Shown: one piece after another, positions 1 to 11,289 of the stretch | How the letters are laid out: each line of letters opens with the position of its first letter | How positions within the stretch are numbered: the stretch's first letter is position 1 | Assembly (NCBI RefSeq): GCF_027887165.1 | Contig: NC_077234.1 | Location: forward strand, 166,373,877 to 166,437,876 | DNA: 64,000 nucleotides | Origin: Monodelphis domestica | Lineage: Eukaryota; Chordata; Mammalia; Didelphimorphia; Didelphidae | Direction of reading: 5' to 3' | The notes under the pieces: generated by a model | What the model saw: the letters and a program-made list of their open reading frames with translations, nothing else | Told to the model about the DNA's origin: nothing | Database searches by the model: none | Program-made: the position numbers and the translations under genes

Positions 1-257
1 CATTTTTGAAGTGTTTTTTTTTTCTCAATCTTTTTCATATGATAACCACTGAAGCTGCCTTTGACCCTAGTCACCACTGTTAAAACTGAATATGGAACTA
101 CCAAAAGGTAAAAGAACCACAAAGTACAAGTAGCCTTTTAACAATATGACTATTTCTAGGTGTGAAGCAGCTCTAATGATTTTTGGTTGACTAGACTGCT
201 CAAAAGAAAATTCTCATTAGAAATATAAATGAGTGTGTATTTTGTCACAGTAATATA
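1..257. other. AT-rich intergenic or intronic sequence
   Basis: No gene, splice-framed exon or repeat family is recognisable here. Base composition is like the rest of the left flank. Confidence 0.5.
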
Positions 258-265
258 ATTTAAAA

Positions 266-412
266 CAGAAGTGTCAAACTTGAGCCGATTAAGGCCAAAA
301 TCCTGAACTGTTAAAATGTAATTAGGGAATTTTAACAAAATAATAAGAATTCGTGATTTTCTAGGTTAATATGTAGCCCATAGGGATCTGTTTCTATTTG
401 AGTTCGACACTA
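266..412 (-). mobile_element. hAT-like MITE, about 147 bp
   Basis: The ends are inverted copies of each other around the shared core AGTGTCRAACT (266-282 and the reverse complement of 397-413). The element is flanked by ATTTAAAA (258-265) and GTTTAAAA (413-420), which agree at 7 of 8 bases, the 8-bp target-site duplication size typical of hAT. Its reverse complement aligns by eye with the fragment at 30509-30650 (shared CTCAAATAGAAACAGATCC block and an ACATTTTAA block), so the two are one family in opposite orientations. It is too short to encode anything. Confidence 0.65.
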
Positions 413-528
413 GTTTAAAAATCTTACATGACGCTCCTTTCTCCATTTCCTAATTCCATCTCCCCATTCTTTCCTACCCCCTTCCATGTATACGCATCAC
501 ATCTCCTTTCTTCCCAGTTAGAATAAAA

Positions 529-1458
529 CCGTGATGGCGAACCTATGATACATGTGTCAGCACTGACACTCATAGCCATTTTCGATGACATCCGGCCACA
601 TGCAGGTTCAGCGCACCTGGGGGCCAGGAGTTGCCTGGGAGCCTCTCACCCCTAGTCATGGCCATAGGCAGGCCCCTGCCTAGCCCAAGGGGTAGGGCTG
701 CTCCATAGACTGGCCACAGGGGTGAGCTTCAGGCTTGCTCCTGTCACTGGGGCACCTCTGGGGCCTCCCAGGGAGGGGAGGGGCAGGGAGGAGCAGATGG
801 GCATGCAGGCTCTTGAGATGCCCCTGGGCTGGGGAGGGGTGGAGCTGGCCAGCCAGTGGAAGACTGGGTGGGGCTCCAGCGCATGAGCAATAGAAGAGTG
901 CCTGGAACTGATTGCCAGACACTTTTAGCACTCTGAAAAATATAGCAATGGCTTTACTCACAATTTTTCCCTCTATGTACTTTTGTGAGACCTTATTCTC
1001 AGCGTTAAATAATATCAAAGCCAACAAAAGAAACGCTGACAGGTAAAGTTAGTAGTACTTGCTAGGGCTTAAAGTGTACAAAATACCAACCTTCAACTGA
1101 AGATTTAGCCAATGAAATTCAGCAACAAAAAAGTCACTGATAGGCAGGTTAATTAAAGAATTCCCCCTCCCCTTTACTTATCGTAGTTCACGGCACCCCA
1201 CACAAGTTAAATAATGTCAAGACCAACAAAAGAAACTGACTGACAGATGAACGAAGAAGTCACTAAGCAGGTTAAGTTAAATAATAATTAGTTTTTTTAT
1301 TTATTAAATAGTTACATATTACAATTATATTTTTGTTATTTAAACTATAAATATGGTTGTTGTTGTTGTTGTTTTTCACGAAGTGGCACACCACCCGAGT
1401 TATGCTCAGTTTTTTGGCGAATTTTGACACACCAAGTTCAAAAGGTTGCCCATCACTG
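529..1458 (+). mobile_element. hAT DNA transposon remnant with transposase C-terminal fragment
   Basis: The left end CCGTGATGGCGAACCT (529-544) pairs with the reverse complement of the right end, CAGTGATGGGCAACCT (1443-1458), at 13 of 16 positions. Such CAG-G termini are typical of hAT elements. Around 945-1045 the plus strand reads MYFCETLFSALNNIKANKRN, which resembles the dimerisation region of hAT transposases (CE-LFS-LN-IK---RN). A GC-rich stretch (about 600-890) fills the left half. The element lies inside an L2 fragment, whose sequence resumes at 1459. It is internally deleted and non-coding now. No convincing 8-bp duplication is left. The copy at 29404-29693 starts with the same GGYGAACCTATG motif. 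Confidence 0.7.
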
Positions 1459-1545
1459 GAGATGTTCACTTTTATCTTTGCAAACCCAGAGCATCATACC
1501 TGGCACATTAATAAGTGCTTGCTGGTTGTTCATTTATTGAAAGTT
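1459..1545 (+). repeat. L2 LINE 3' end fragment, split by the hAT element
   Basis: The order TTTATCTTTGCAAACCCAGAGCATCATACCTGG... followed by an ATTAATAAGTGCTTGCTGG-type tail matches the L2 3' terminus (CCCAG-GC-TAGCACAGTGCCTGGCACATAGTA). The sequence just left of 529 (CCAGTTAGAATAAAA) fits the preceding part of L2, so the hAT appears to have landed in it. Confidence 0.55.
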
Positions 1546-2482
1546 GTGAGAACACTATAATACCCTCACATATTCTATCTTGCCCTAAATCTCCTGACTT
1601 TAATTTACACATTAAGTTCCCTACTTTTCCTATTTAGGGGAAAAAAAAGCATGTATTCCAAAATGGGATCAAAGAAAACTCCTTTGGCTTATTCCTATCA
1701 ATATAAATGACATTCTATGTGAGTAAACCTCGTATATTAAACTAATATCCTGTTTTTGTAATAAAGGAAACCTAAAAGCCTTATAAATTTCTAATATGAT
1801 CCAAAGTTTAGGTTTTTACCTGACAAATGATATTGGTCACTTTTGATATATTTTTTTCTCTTCTCCAATTTAAATCTTTAACTCTTTCTATCCATAATCA
1901 AGAATATTAATTCCCACCACTCACTACATGAAGCAAGGGAAAGAACAGAAATATAAGATCCTCATAACATTCTCTTAAGTATCTCCTTTTCTTCTCCGTG
2001 TTTGCCCAATTACTACCTCTATAATTTGGAAACAGCCAGCAAATTCTTTGATTTATTTTGCTAAACAAATGCATATTCTTTTTTGAAGACTACTTCTAAT
2101 CTTTGACTCTTCCTTTACTCATTATAGAATAGCTTTCAAGTAAGAACTACCCTTAGTCCACAATAACTCTCCTATGAGAGCTCAAAGTCTGGTCAGACAC
2201 TTCATTATTACTTTAAATTAGGGCAATTCTTTAAGTGGCTTCTCTATAAGCAAACAATTGAGTAGGTTACTATGAGACAATGTCTATCTAATTTACCTCA
2301 AGAAAGGAACACCTGTCTTGAATGGTTTAGATATTTACTGAAGCACACAGCCACTCTAACTATTATGAATACTGAGGAAGGAAAAGAACAGTAAGGCATA
2401 AGCACTGCAGATTGCTATAGCTATCTGCCAATACAAAGAGATGAAAGAGGGAAAGTAATATCTTAGGAGCACATTATTTTAA
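1546..2482. other. AT-rich stretch, nothing recognised
   Basis: Both strands were read for exons with splice sites, repeat signatures and RNA genes. I see only AT-rich unique-looking sequence. Confidence 0.4.
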
Positions 2483-2560
2483 ATCTGGAAGAGATTTTGG
2501 AAATTATCTAGTCTATTTACTTAAAGAGGGAGAAACCACACTAAGAAACAAGACTTCGTA
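2483..2560 (-). repeat. MIR-type SINE fragment
   Basis: The run CTGGAAGAGATTTTGG..ATTATCTAGTCTATTTACTTAAAGAGGGAGAAACC resembles the antisense MIR core (GATCATCTAGTCCAAC--CTCATTTTACAGATGAGGAAAC). It is diverged and short. Confidence 0.4.
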
Positions 2561-2705
2561 ATAAAGCAAGCAAGTATATACTTTTCTACTTTTCGGGAGA
2601 AATGTTCTCCCTTTTCAAAGAAAATACCAAAGGATTTATAGCAAGAACTCTAAAAATATGGTAAATTCTTTCTAAAATGTTGAGCATATATTTGGGGGCA
2701 CACTG

Positions 2706-2720
2706 CCACCAGGTGGCAGT
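2706..2720 (+). promoter_or_regulatory. CTCF-type binding motif, near-palindromic
   Basis: CCACCAGGTGGCAGT fits the published CTCF core CCASYAGRKGGCRSY at all 15 positions. It sits in a 19-bp near-perfect palindrome, 2702-2720, whose two arms ACTGCCACC and GGTGGCAGT surround a central A. On the opposite strand only the central base deviates from the motif. The stretch stands out from its AT-rich surroundings and from the repeat fragments nearby. Binding is an inference from the motif alone. Confidence 0.55.
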
Positions 2721-3529
2721 AAGTACTTCAGCAAGTATGGTTTGGCCAGCCAGATTTAAGCATAGATATGCTTAACTATAAGAACAATAAACATTTTCCC
2801 ATTCATTACACTTTTTAAATTAATAAATGTAACTTTATTAAAGAGCTACTCTTAAAAGAGTATTATAGCACTAAAGATGATACAGAGGAGAAAGTGATCT
2901 ACATAGTGATCATCATATCTTCAAGGAAATCCTTGAAGTAGTTGCTGCAACTTTAATAGATGGGTTAAAAGAAGGGTTCAAGGGAGGATTATCTACATAC
3001 ATATCTACACAGATGAAAAATACAAAAGCTGAGTAGGAACTTTGAAATGCAGACTCTAGAGTCAAGAAAAGCTTAGAACAATAAATTTGAAAACTTGGAA
3101 AGGGCTGTATGATGATGCCATACTAAAAGTTACTGAAGGAGTTAAGAAAACGAGAAGTCCTAGAAATAGATTGATTTGGTTCTGAAGGGAGGGGGGGAGA
3201 GTAAAAGGAATACACTGGTGCAGAAAGAAGGAAGAAGAGGGGGTGACATCTATTTCTCATAATTGAGGTATATGAGAAGAAGACTATATAAATATAAAGG
3301 AAATTTTAGGGGAAACAGACAGCAAATGAGCATTACTTTAACTATTCCAAACATAGGAGGGTTAAACTCACACTCAAAACACAAGTTTAATGTAGAAATA
3401 CATAAAACTCAAGAGAAGCAGGTAGAGATTGGTGATGTGAGATTAAGAGGGAAAATATCAGGCAGAGAATTGTCAAGGAAAACAAACTTATTTGCCAAGA
3501 ATGGAAAAAGAAATAGAAGTTGAGTGTGC
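2721..3529. other. No feature recognised
   Basis: This is AT-rich sequence with a short run of G at 3190 and no supported exon. An open frame at 3263-3523 has no recognisable protein content and no splice support, so it was not annotated. Confidence 0.4.
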
Positions 3530-3720
3530 CCATCAATGTACATAATCCATTTTTCTATACCCTCAACCTCATCCCATAACTCCATTCTTTAATTTCTCAA
3601 CAGTCTCTTGGTTATCTCCTGTTTTCCATGTTCTGCTTACATACGAAACTCAACATAAATAAAACTGAATTATTTTCTCCCCCTCCTCAGAAGGAATTCT
3701 TCCTGTGAAATTCTTTATTT
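3530..3720 (+). repeat. L2 LINE fragment
   Basis: Pyrimidine-rich sequence with CTCAACCTCATCCCATAACTCC and GAAACTCAACAT-AA-AAAACTGAATTATT matches the internal L2 text CAAACTCAACATGTCCAAAACTGAACTCAT. Confidence 0.5.
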
Positions 3721-4684
3721 AAAAAGAGCAGTAAAGAACAAAGGAAATAGCAGTGGGCCAATTGTCTGCCAACAACATTATTAAAAGAATAAAAATCTAT
3801 CAATACAAAAAAATTCATAACCACTTTATTTCTAATAGCAAAAAAAGTGGAAATTTATCATTCAATGATTAGAGTGCACTTCCTAACTTTCAGGTAGTCA
3901 CTGATTAAACTAAAATGAAAATGCTAGTTCTCCCTCAACACTGAGGGGAGAGAGTGTAAGGGAACAGAACCCCAAGGAATATAAAAAATAATCCCAGGCC
4001 CCATCCCAAAACTTTATTTTTAATAATTCTGATATTGATTTAATATACAAAACAAGTAAAGCAATACATCCACAAAAAAGTTGCAGTTTCTATGCAAGAT
4101 AAATTAGTACCTCACACACTATGCAGAGTCTTTGCAGCTACAATGTAGTTGTGTAGGAAGGGATTTTAACAGGGTAAGCTGACAGCAAGAGATCCTGCAA
4201 ACCAACATTCCACACAGAACTCTCAGGAGCTAGGGAACTGAACACATAGGCAGTTTCTGAGAGCAGTTGGTGGACTTCTGGAATAGAGAGAGGATGATGC
4301 TTTTCCCCTAGCAGTCAGGAGAGCCAAGAGGGTTTCTGTTTGATATTTCTGGGGTGGACACAGAGAGCCAGCGATTCCCTCTTCTTTGGCTTTCTTGATA
4401 TTCTGCCTGGCCTTGATGTTGCTGCTGTCAAGTGGATTTCAATAGAGCTGTTACTGGAACTACTGCTTGGTTGTGAAATTCTTTGGCCCTTGTCCTTGTT
4501 TCTACAAAACCCCCTTAGCCTTAATTACTACTGTAAGAATTTAGTTTAGAATAATTATAGAAGGTATAAGGGTCTTAATCTCTGTTTTGGGTTTGAAGTT
4601 AGTATCCTCTAATTCCCTTTTCCCCCTCCTCCCTTTAGCTAAATAAACCTGCTATTTTATGTATATAGTTAGTTTTGAACCCTT
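3721..4684. other. No feature recognised
   Basis: Nothing supportable on either strand. A 69-codon frame at 4340-4549 is leucine-rich by composition only and has no family signature. Confidence 0.4.
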
Positions 4685-4799
4685 CTTTTTTTTTTTAAAC
4701 CCTTACCTTCTGTCTTGGAATCAACAGTGTATATTGGTTCCAAGGCAGAAGAGTGGTAAGGGCTAGGCAATGGGGTCAAGTGACTTGCCCAGGGTCACA
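4685..4799 (-). repeat. Marsupial tRNA-type SINE (SINE1_MD/WSINE1-like), 5' truncated
   Basis: A poly-T start is followed by AAACCCTTACCTTCTGTCTTGG, GGTTCCAAGGCAGAAGAGTGG and TGACTTGCCCAGGGTCACA. This is the reverse complement of the 3' half of the SINE. The tRNA-like head is missing. Confidence 0.85.
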
Positions 4800-6434
4800 A
4801 GCACACTTAAACTTTTAATAAATAACTGTTTATGATAAATTTATGTATGTATAATTGTGGTAGTAAATGATAAAATAAACTAATAACATACAATATTTAT
4901 GAGGTGATTATTTTTAAATTTTTCTTTATATGTGACTCTTTGATTTTCTACAATGTGCCATAAATCTCCAAAAATTCCTATTTAATTATTTTTTCCCATT
5001 TAATTATTGACAGTCAACCAATGAATATTAAGGGATGACTAAAGAAATTCAAATGTTACAAATTATCTGGTTATATTGAAATTAAGCTGTTTTATGTCTT
5101 AGTATGGCCACATTTGAGAATGTATCTCTTCTAGACATTTTCTACTCCAGATCTCATTCAATTTTGCATCCCAAATTATATTCTTTGAGTTAAGCCTTAG
5201 CTAACTAAATCAAACTAGACAATCTTGTTTGACCTCCACTGTTACTGGGGAAGAACTAGAGCTTTAACTAGGAATTTAGTGCTTAGGACACTTCAGGGAA
5301 ACTGGAGTTTTCAGAGTTGGAAAAGGAAAAAATCATTGTCAAGTGAGGGAGAAACTCATGAGGTGAGTGGTGGAAGAAGGGGGACTTGGCCTCAGGAAGC
5401 ACCCTGCAGCAGAATGGGTTTTATTCATGGCTCCAAGTCTTAGGAAGCCACCCAAAGATCACTTTCTAAAATAGAATAAAGTACTCATAAAGTAATGAAT
5501 TATCTGAATCTGGAAGGTTTTTTACAGAGGCAGGGTGACCACCTGGGGAGGTTATATAGAAGATAACCACTCTTGTCTTATTAGATATGTTTTTTTTTTT
5601 TTATCAGTGAGAGTTGGGAAATTAAAAGGGGAGAAAATAAATTTTTATTAATTTAAAAAATGTTTTAAAAAAAAGGAAACTAGAGGAAAAAGGTGGCATG
5701 CATGTATGCTGCATATGTATTTATCTATGTTTTGCTATATCTTTTCATATAAAATTGGACATCCAGGCTTAAGACCTTGGCACTGTGATGACTCTGCAAA
5801 AATGATCTTAAACTCTGGCATATCTTCTGTGTCACAGACCTCTGAATATAAGAGCTCCTGGTTGATTTTTTAAAGGAATTTTTAATTTGTTTAAAGTTTT
5901 AGTAAGAAATAGAATTACTATATAGCTGTTTGTCACCCTAACTCTTCAGTCATATTAGAAAAACAGAGAAATTCAATATCGCCTAATCTACAACTCTTGC
6001 TTTTACAATCCACTATCTATATAAAAAAATGAACCAAAACACTACCATACATCTATCAACAGACAAATTTCCATTAAAATAAATTTATTCCAGTGTCAAC
6101 CAGCAGTCCTCTTATCTCAAGCAAATATTAATAGGAGAAAATTCCAGTACTAAAGAATTACCACAATCTATTGAATATCCTTGGAATGGAATTTAGTCTA
6201 TGTTATAATTTTTGCTAGATATGCCATTAAATCCATAACCTTCACCATTCCTCATGGTTTTGATTTCCTTTAAGGTTGAAGCAAAAGTCACATTTGTAGC
6301 AAAACTGATAACTTTTCTATTTCAGCAGGCCCTATCCCTAATGGCAAGCCATTTCATTTTGGTTCCTAGGCAAATAAATGACTCAATGTTTATTTTTATA
6401 CCTCATTTAAAAAATTCCAATTCAAAATATAAAT
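4800..6434. other. No feature recognised (1.6 kb)
   Basis: AT-rich sequence with several homopolymer T and A runs, for example near 5590 and 5670. No repeat family or exon is recognisable. Confidence 0.4.
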
Positions 6435-6630
6435 TTCTGAAAGCATGGGTTGACGCATTTACGATGTTGCCACTAATTACTATTTGGGACACTTATTCCA
6501 TAATCCTAAGCATGTCATTTAATCTTTCTCAAGCTCAGTTTCCTCAGCGGCCAAATGGGATAATAACAACTGCCTCAAAGAATTGTCATAAACCTTGAAT
6601 CACTATACAAATATGTACTATTATTATTTC
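6435..6630 (+). repeat. MIR-type SINE fragment
   Basis: The order TGTCATTTAATCTTTCTCAAGC, CAGTTTCCTC, AAATGGGATAATAAC and a terminal TATTATTAT stretch is the sense MIR layout (CTCAGTTTCCTCATCTGTAAAATGGG..ATAATA). Confidence 0.6.
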
Positions 6631-8394
6631 AACTTGTTAGTGGATGACCACACTAACATATAAACAATAAACTATGAAGAGTAACCATACTGTGACACTG
6701 CCAGATCAAGCATTGATGGAGCCTGCTAGAAGGAAGAATGGGGGACAGAGAATTTGGAGGAGCAGAAAGCTCCCATGATATTCTTATGAAACCTCAAATC
6801 CTGGGACACTTCCAGTAACCTTTTAACCCAGACAGTTATATTGGGGATAGAGAAGAAAGCAAAGAGAATGCCAGGGCTTAATAAAGCTGCTTTAAGCCAC
6901 TTCTGAAACCTATATAACCTCACTTAGCCAAGAGACTTGAGTCTTCCCAATCCCTACCTTTCCATATTGCCTGCAATTGTACAAATTAATCTAAGTTAAA
7001 AAGTAAACACTTTTGGGAGGATTATTAAGCAGTAGGGTGCACTCAGGCAGTCATCTATCAAGGTTAGGAAAGCAAGTTGATTAAACTAATCTACAAAAAA
7101 AGGCAATTAGAAAATATTGGGTTTAAAATGAGGAAGCAAGAGATACTTTTGTAGTATGGGACAATGTGTGAGAAGGCAAGGATAAAGGACACTACAACAG
7201 GGAAGATGATAAAGAAATAGCATGATTGTACCTAAGGACAGTAAAATGAAGGGCAAATCCATAAAACAACATTTGTCTTTTACTAGTGTCTAATCCCCTC
7301 CAAAATCTACAGCCTAAAATATTTGAAAAACTCCCTGTTCCTTCTTTCTCTAGTTCACCTGCTGATGGGAACTGGCTATAGGAACCTAGAGATGCTTTGC
7401 AAGAAAGGACCCAAAACTAATTTGTTCAGGCAAAATAAAAGAAAGACACAAGAATTCATAAAAACTAGGCTTATTAAAGAGGTAAACATTCTTTTAAATA
7501 AAATATGCACTGGACTTCATTTAAATAAAAATATTTCATATCTAGATACACAGATATGTATACCTGCATTTTATTTATATATAGATACAGACACATATAC
7601 ATATCTACTACTAATGTACATTAAGTCAGAGAATGTTTGCATTAGCAATTGATCTTCATCTTTCCATTGGGTTGTAATAAAATGAGATGCAATACTTTTT
7701 GTCAATCTTGTCTAAAAGGAGAAAGGAAAAATGAAATGAATATTACAAATGTGTCCCCAACATTTTTTAAACCTTACTTATTAAAGAAGTAAACATTTAT
7801 GTGCAAAACTGGATTTGAAGAAAACAAAGTTCATTTGGTGATACTAAAATGGAAATTAAGAAATTCCTTAATGAATAAATTTAATGCTCTCAACTCTTCT
7901 AGCTACAACTAATTGACAGAGAATGAAATGTAACCTACAGCTATTATAATCCTTCATCCTTTACAACTCATCAGGCCCCCAAACTTAGAAAGCATGTGAA
8001 ATTATATTGTTTTTGGTCATGTTTAGTGGTTAGCACAGTTGGAAAGTGACAAAACCATTTGAGGAAATCAGAGAATCTTCATTCTGGTCAGTAACAGCAG
8101 AACATATCACCATTTAGAAACTTTTTTACAGATAGCTTATGTAAACTGTAGAATTCCAGATTATGTAACCCTACAGCAATTTAATGATGTATGATTTTTC
8201 CTACTATGATACAAAGTCCTCTTATTTCCAAGTTCACAATAAAATCTTGAAGAACATAATACCTGAGTACTATGAGGTAATATTATTGAGGTTTGAACCT
8301 TTTCTCAACAAATTATTTCAATAGTTCCTCCTCTCATAAATTTTATTTTGAAAGTAGCTAGTACTTTTGGCAGGTAGTGTCTGTCACCTCGGGG
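6631..8394. other. No feature recognised (1.8 kb)
   Basis: AT-rich sequence. Open frames of 65 and 109 codons here show no family signature and look like chance. Confidence 0.4.
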
Positions 8395-8640
8395 ATAGCA
8401 TTAAAACTTGAAGTCAAAAAACTTGGGTTCAAATTCTACCTCTGTAACTAAACATATAACCACCAGCAGCTAACTTAATATCTGACCTTTAGTTTCCACA
8501 TCTATAAAAGAGATAACAAAAATATAGTATCTACCTCACAAGATTGCTATGAGCCTCAAATGATATAGTATATGTAGTATTTGCAATTTTTGACGTGTTA
8601 TATAAAATGTCACTATTACTTATAAGCAATAAATCTCTTA
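8395..8640 (+). repeat. MIR-type SINE
   Basis: A full-length layout is visible: ACTTGGGTTCAAATTCTACC, then TTTAGTTTCCACATCTATAAAA, then ACCTCACAAGATTGCTATGAG, ending in a TATTACTTATAA-type tail. Confidence 0.65.
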
Positions 8641-8649
8641 ATTGCTGGT

Positions 8650-8815
8650 TAGATATTTTCATTTGGATGCCCTAACATAACATCAAACTCAATATTCCTC
8701 AAGCTGAATTCACTTACTTTTCCCTCAAAACCATTTGCCCCTCAGGATTTTCTCCTTTATAGCAAATGATAGACTTAATCTCTCAGGTTTAAAACCATCT
8801 AATCTAAGTTTACAA
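8650..8815 (+). repeat. L2 LINE fragment
   Basis: TTGGATGCCCTAACATAACATC and CAAACTCAATATTCC-CAAGCTGAATTCACT match L2 internal text (GGATGTCC..CAAACTCAACATGTCC-AAACTGAACTC). Confidence 0.5.
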
Positions 8816-8929
8816 AAAAGTAAGAAGAAAAGCAGAACTCAAAGAAAAATATAAAGCAGCCAGGTGAAAGAAAAGTGTTTTTTCAAATAACATATCTAAA
8901 GAATGTGACTTATGTTCGATGGGCATATG

Positions 8930-9165
8930 ATTAGGGATGTTGACTTTGAATGATCACTCTATTACAAATATTAATGATATGGAAATAAGTTATGAACAAT
9001 GATACATGTAAAACCCAGTGGAATTGCTCGTCGGCTCCATGAGGGGGGGGAGGGAGGAGGGGAGGAAAAGAACATGAATTTATGGGGAAATATTCAAAAT
9101 TAATTAATCAATAAAAATATTTTTAAAATTAAAAAATAAAAATAATTAAATCTTTTGCTCTTAAA
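8930..9165 (+). mobile_element. L1 3' UTR fragment
   Basis: TTGAATGATCACTCTATTACAAATA, CCCAGTGGAATTGCTCGTCGGCTCC, a G-rich run and GGAAAAGAACATGAATTTATG run parallel to the 3' end of the young L1 at 19930-20120. This copy is older and severely 5' truncated. The A-rich tail after 9110 has decayed. Confidence 0.75.
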
Positions 9166-9899
9166 AAAAAAAGAATGGCTTGATAATGTTCAGTAAGTAG
9201 AACCACCATGAAACATCAAGCCTTGTAAAAGCTCTTATTAATTTATCCCTTAATTAAGTGGAAATTACAATATCAAGAATGGGTGGTTAATACTTTATAG
9301 AAAATAGGATTACAACTCAAAGGTTTACAATTTAAATTATAATTATAGCGTTTATATTTCGGATAAGAGATTAGACACAAACATAAGTTGAAATAGAGAA
9401 AAAGTAAAAATCTAGAGATCTACTTACTGAAATCCTTCCCACCTAAAATCTCATTTGTTCCATAAAACTACTCCCAATTGAATGGAATCAAATTGATTTC
9501 CCAAACAATTCCTACAATTCTTTACTTCGAGGATTTTGCATTTTCACCACATTAAAAATGCAATCTTGCCCCCCACTTTCTCAGAGAAATCATATATTCT
9601 CATGGCTTGGCTTTAATTACCATCCTTGTGGATGAATAACAAATCTGTTTCTAGATCTAATCTCTATTCAAAGCTTCTTTGCTTTCATCTATCTCCTGTC
9701 TTCTAAGGAAGGACATACCAGTAGGCAACAAATAGACAGCAAGACTCTGAAGTGTGGCCCAAACCAGATTATAATGTAATTGGGAAATGTTTAGAAAATA
9801 AATATTCAGTAAAATATAAACTCGTGGTTTTCTATGTCAATATGCACTGTAGGGGTCCATTTGAACTGATCTCAATGATCTGACCAGTTCCAAAGGGTT
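9166..9899. other. No feature recognised
   Basis: AT-rich unique-looking sequence. No splice-framed exon or repeat signature is seen. Confidence 0.4.
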
Positions 9900-10180
9900 T
9901 AATTATTATGCAGAGAACACCCAAATCTGCCCTACAGTCCTACTTTCCCTCTTGGGCTCCAGTCCTCAATCACCAACTTCCTATTACATATTTCGACTTG
10001 GATGTTACAAACTCCATAGGTTCAATAAGGTTCATTATCTCCTAAATCTCCTCTAACTCTTAATTTGTTATTTCTGTCATGGGCACCATCATTCTTTCAG
10101 TCACTCATTTTTACTAGTCAACCATGCCTCTTCCTCTTACAAATCAAATCACATGCCAAGTCTTGTCCAGTTGTTGTCCA
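9900..10180 (+). repeat. L2 LINE fragment
   Basis: GGGCTCCAGTCCTCAATCACC, AACTTCCTATTACATATTTCGACTTGGATG-type text, and GGGCACCATCATTCTTTCAGTCACTC match the L2 stretch that encodes the C-terminal part of its reverse transcriptase and the 3' region. It abuts an L2 piece in the opposite orientation. Confidence 0.65.
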
Positions 10181-10184
10181 TTCA

Positions 10185-11010
10185 AAAAGCATTTATTTAG
10201 AATCTACTATGTGCTAAGCAGTATGCTAAAGACTGGAGATAGGGAGGCAAAAAATAATCCTGGTCCTCAAGTATTTCACATCTAATGAGGAAGACCATAA
10301 GCAAACAAATATGTACAAGCTAATAAAGGATAAATAGGGAATAACTAAAGAAACTAGGAATAATAATTAGGAAATAATTAGAAGTGGGAAGGCACTAGAA
10401 TTAAAGAATTAGGAAAGGCTTTCTATAGGATCTGGGATTTCAGTTGATACTAAAAGGAGGCCAAGAGACAAAAATGTACAGCCAGAAAAAATGCCTGGTA
10501 CTACAGGAAAGGAGGGCTTTGTTCATGGAAAGGAGGCCAGTATCACAGGACTAAAGAGTCTTATGGTGGGAGAAAGGTGTAAAAAGACTGCAAAGGAAGG
10601 AGGACTATGTTATGACGAGATATGAGTGCCAAAATTTTTTTTATATTTGATCCTAGAGGCTATAGGAAACTAAACTAATAGTTTATTGATTTGGTAAGTG
10701 AAATATTTGTATGTGTATTTTAAGAAAATCAAATTGCCAACTAAATGGAGAATGAACTAGTGGAGAGAAACCTGAGGCAGGCTGACTCACAGCAGGCTAC
10801 TGCAATAGTACAAGTATGAAGTGGCAAAAGTCCGCATCTGGGTGGTAGCATTACCTGAGTGAATAGATAGGCAGAGGTACCATTAACAGAAATGGAGATG
10901 TCAAGAAGAATAAGTCTTAGAGAAAATATGTATTGAATTTGAGATGACTATTGAATATCCAGGTGAAGATGTCTAGCTGGTAGGGAGTAATAAGAACTGG
11001 AATTTAGAAA
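10185..11010 (-). repeat. L2 LINE, long antisense fragment
   Basis: Read on the plus strand it starts with AAGCATTTATTTAGAATCTACTATGTGCTAAGCAG-type text, which is the reverse complement of the L2 3' terminus. It continues through GGAAAGGCTTTCTATAGGATCTGG, GGAGGCCAGTATCACAGGAC, ATATTTGATCCTAGAGGC and GCAGGCTACTGCAATAGTAC, all antisense L2 landmarks. At about 825 bp it is the longest L2 piece in the window. The adjoining plus-strand L2 at 9900-10180 makes a head-to-head arrangement. Confidence 0.7.
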
Positions 11011-11114
11011 AAAAGATTATTAAAGTATCATTTACACAAAGATGTAACTAAAGTCATGGGAACTGTTAATACTATTAAAAGAAAAAGTGTGGATAGAAAG
11101 GAAGAGAGAGAGAA

Positions 11115-11245
11115 AACCCAATAAATCACTCAGTAAACATTTATTACTCACTTGCTATGTGTCAGGCACTGTGCTAAATGCTAAAAATACAAAATACAAG
11201 CAGAAGAACAGTCCCTGCCCTCAAGGATTGTATTTTAGGGGGAGA
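11115..11245 (-). repeat. L2 LINE 3' end fragment
   Basis: AGTAAACATTTATTACTCACTTGC, GTCAGGCACTGTGCTAAATGC and AGTCCCTGCCCTCAAGG are the reverse complement of the L2 3' terminus. It is a second short copy just after the longer one. Confidence 0.7.
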
Positions 11246-11289
11246 AAAGAACATATTAAAAAGGGGAAGGAAGTGTCATAGGGGTATAA

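Noticed and set aside
600-890. GC-rich block near the left end as a CpG island or promoter
   Set aside because: It is rich in G and C but poor in CpG, and it lies between paired hAT termini, so it is part of the transposon.
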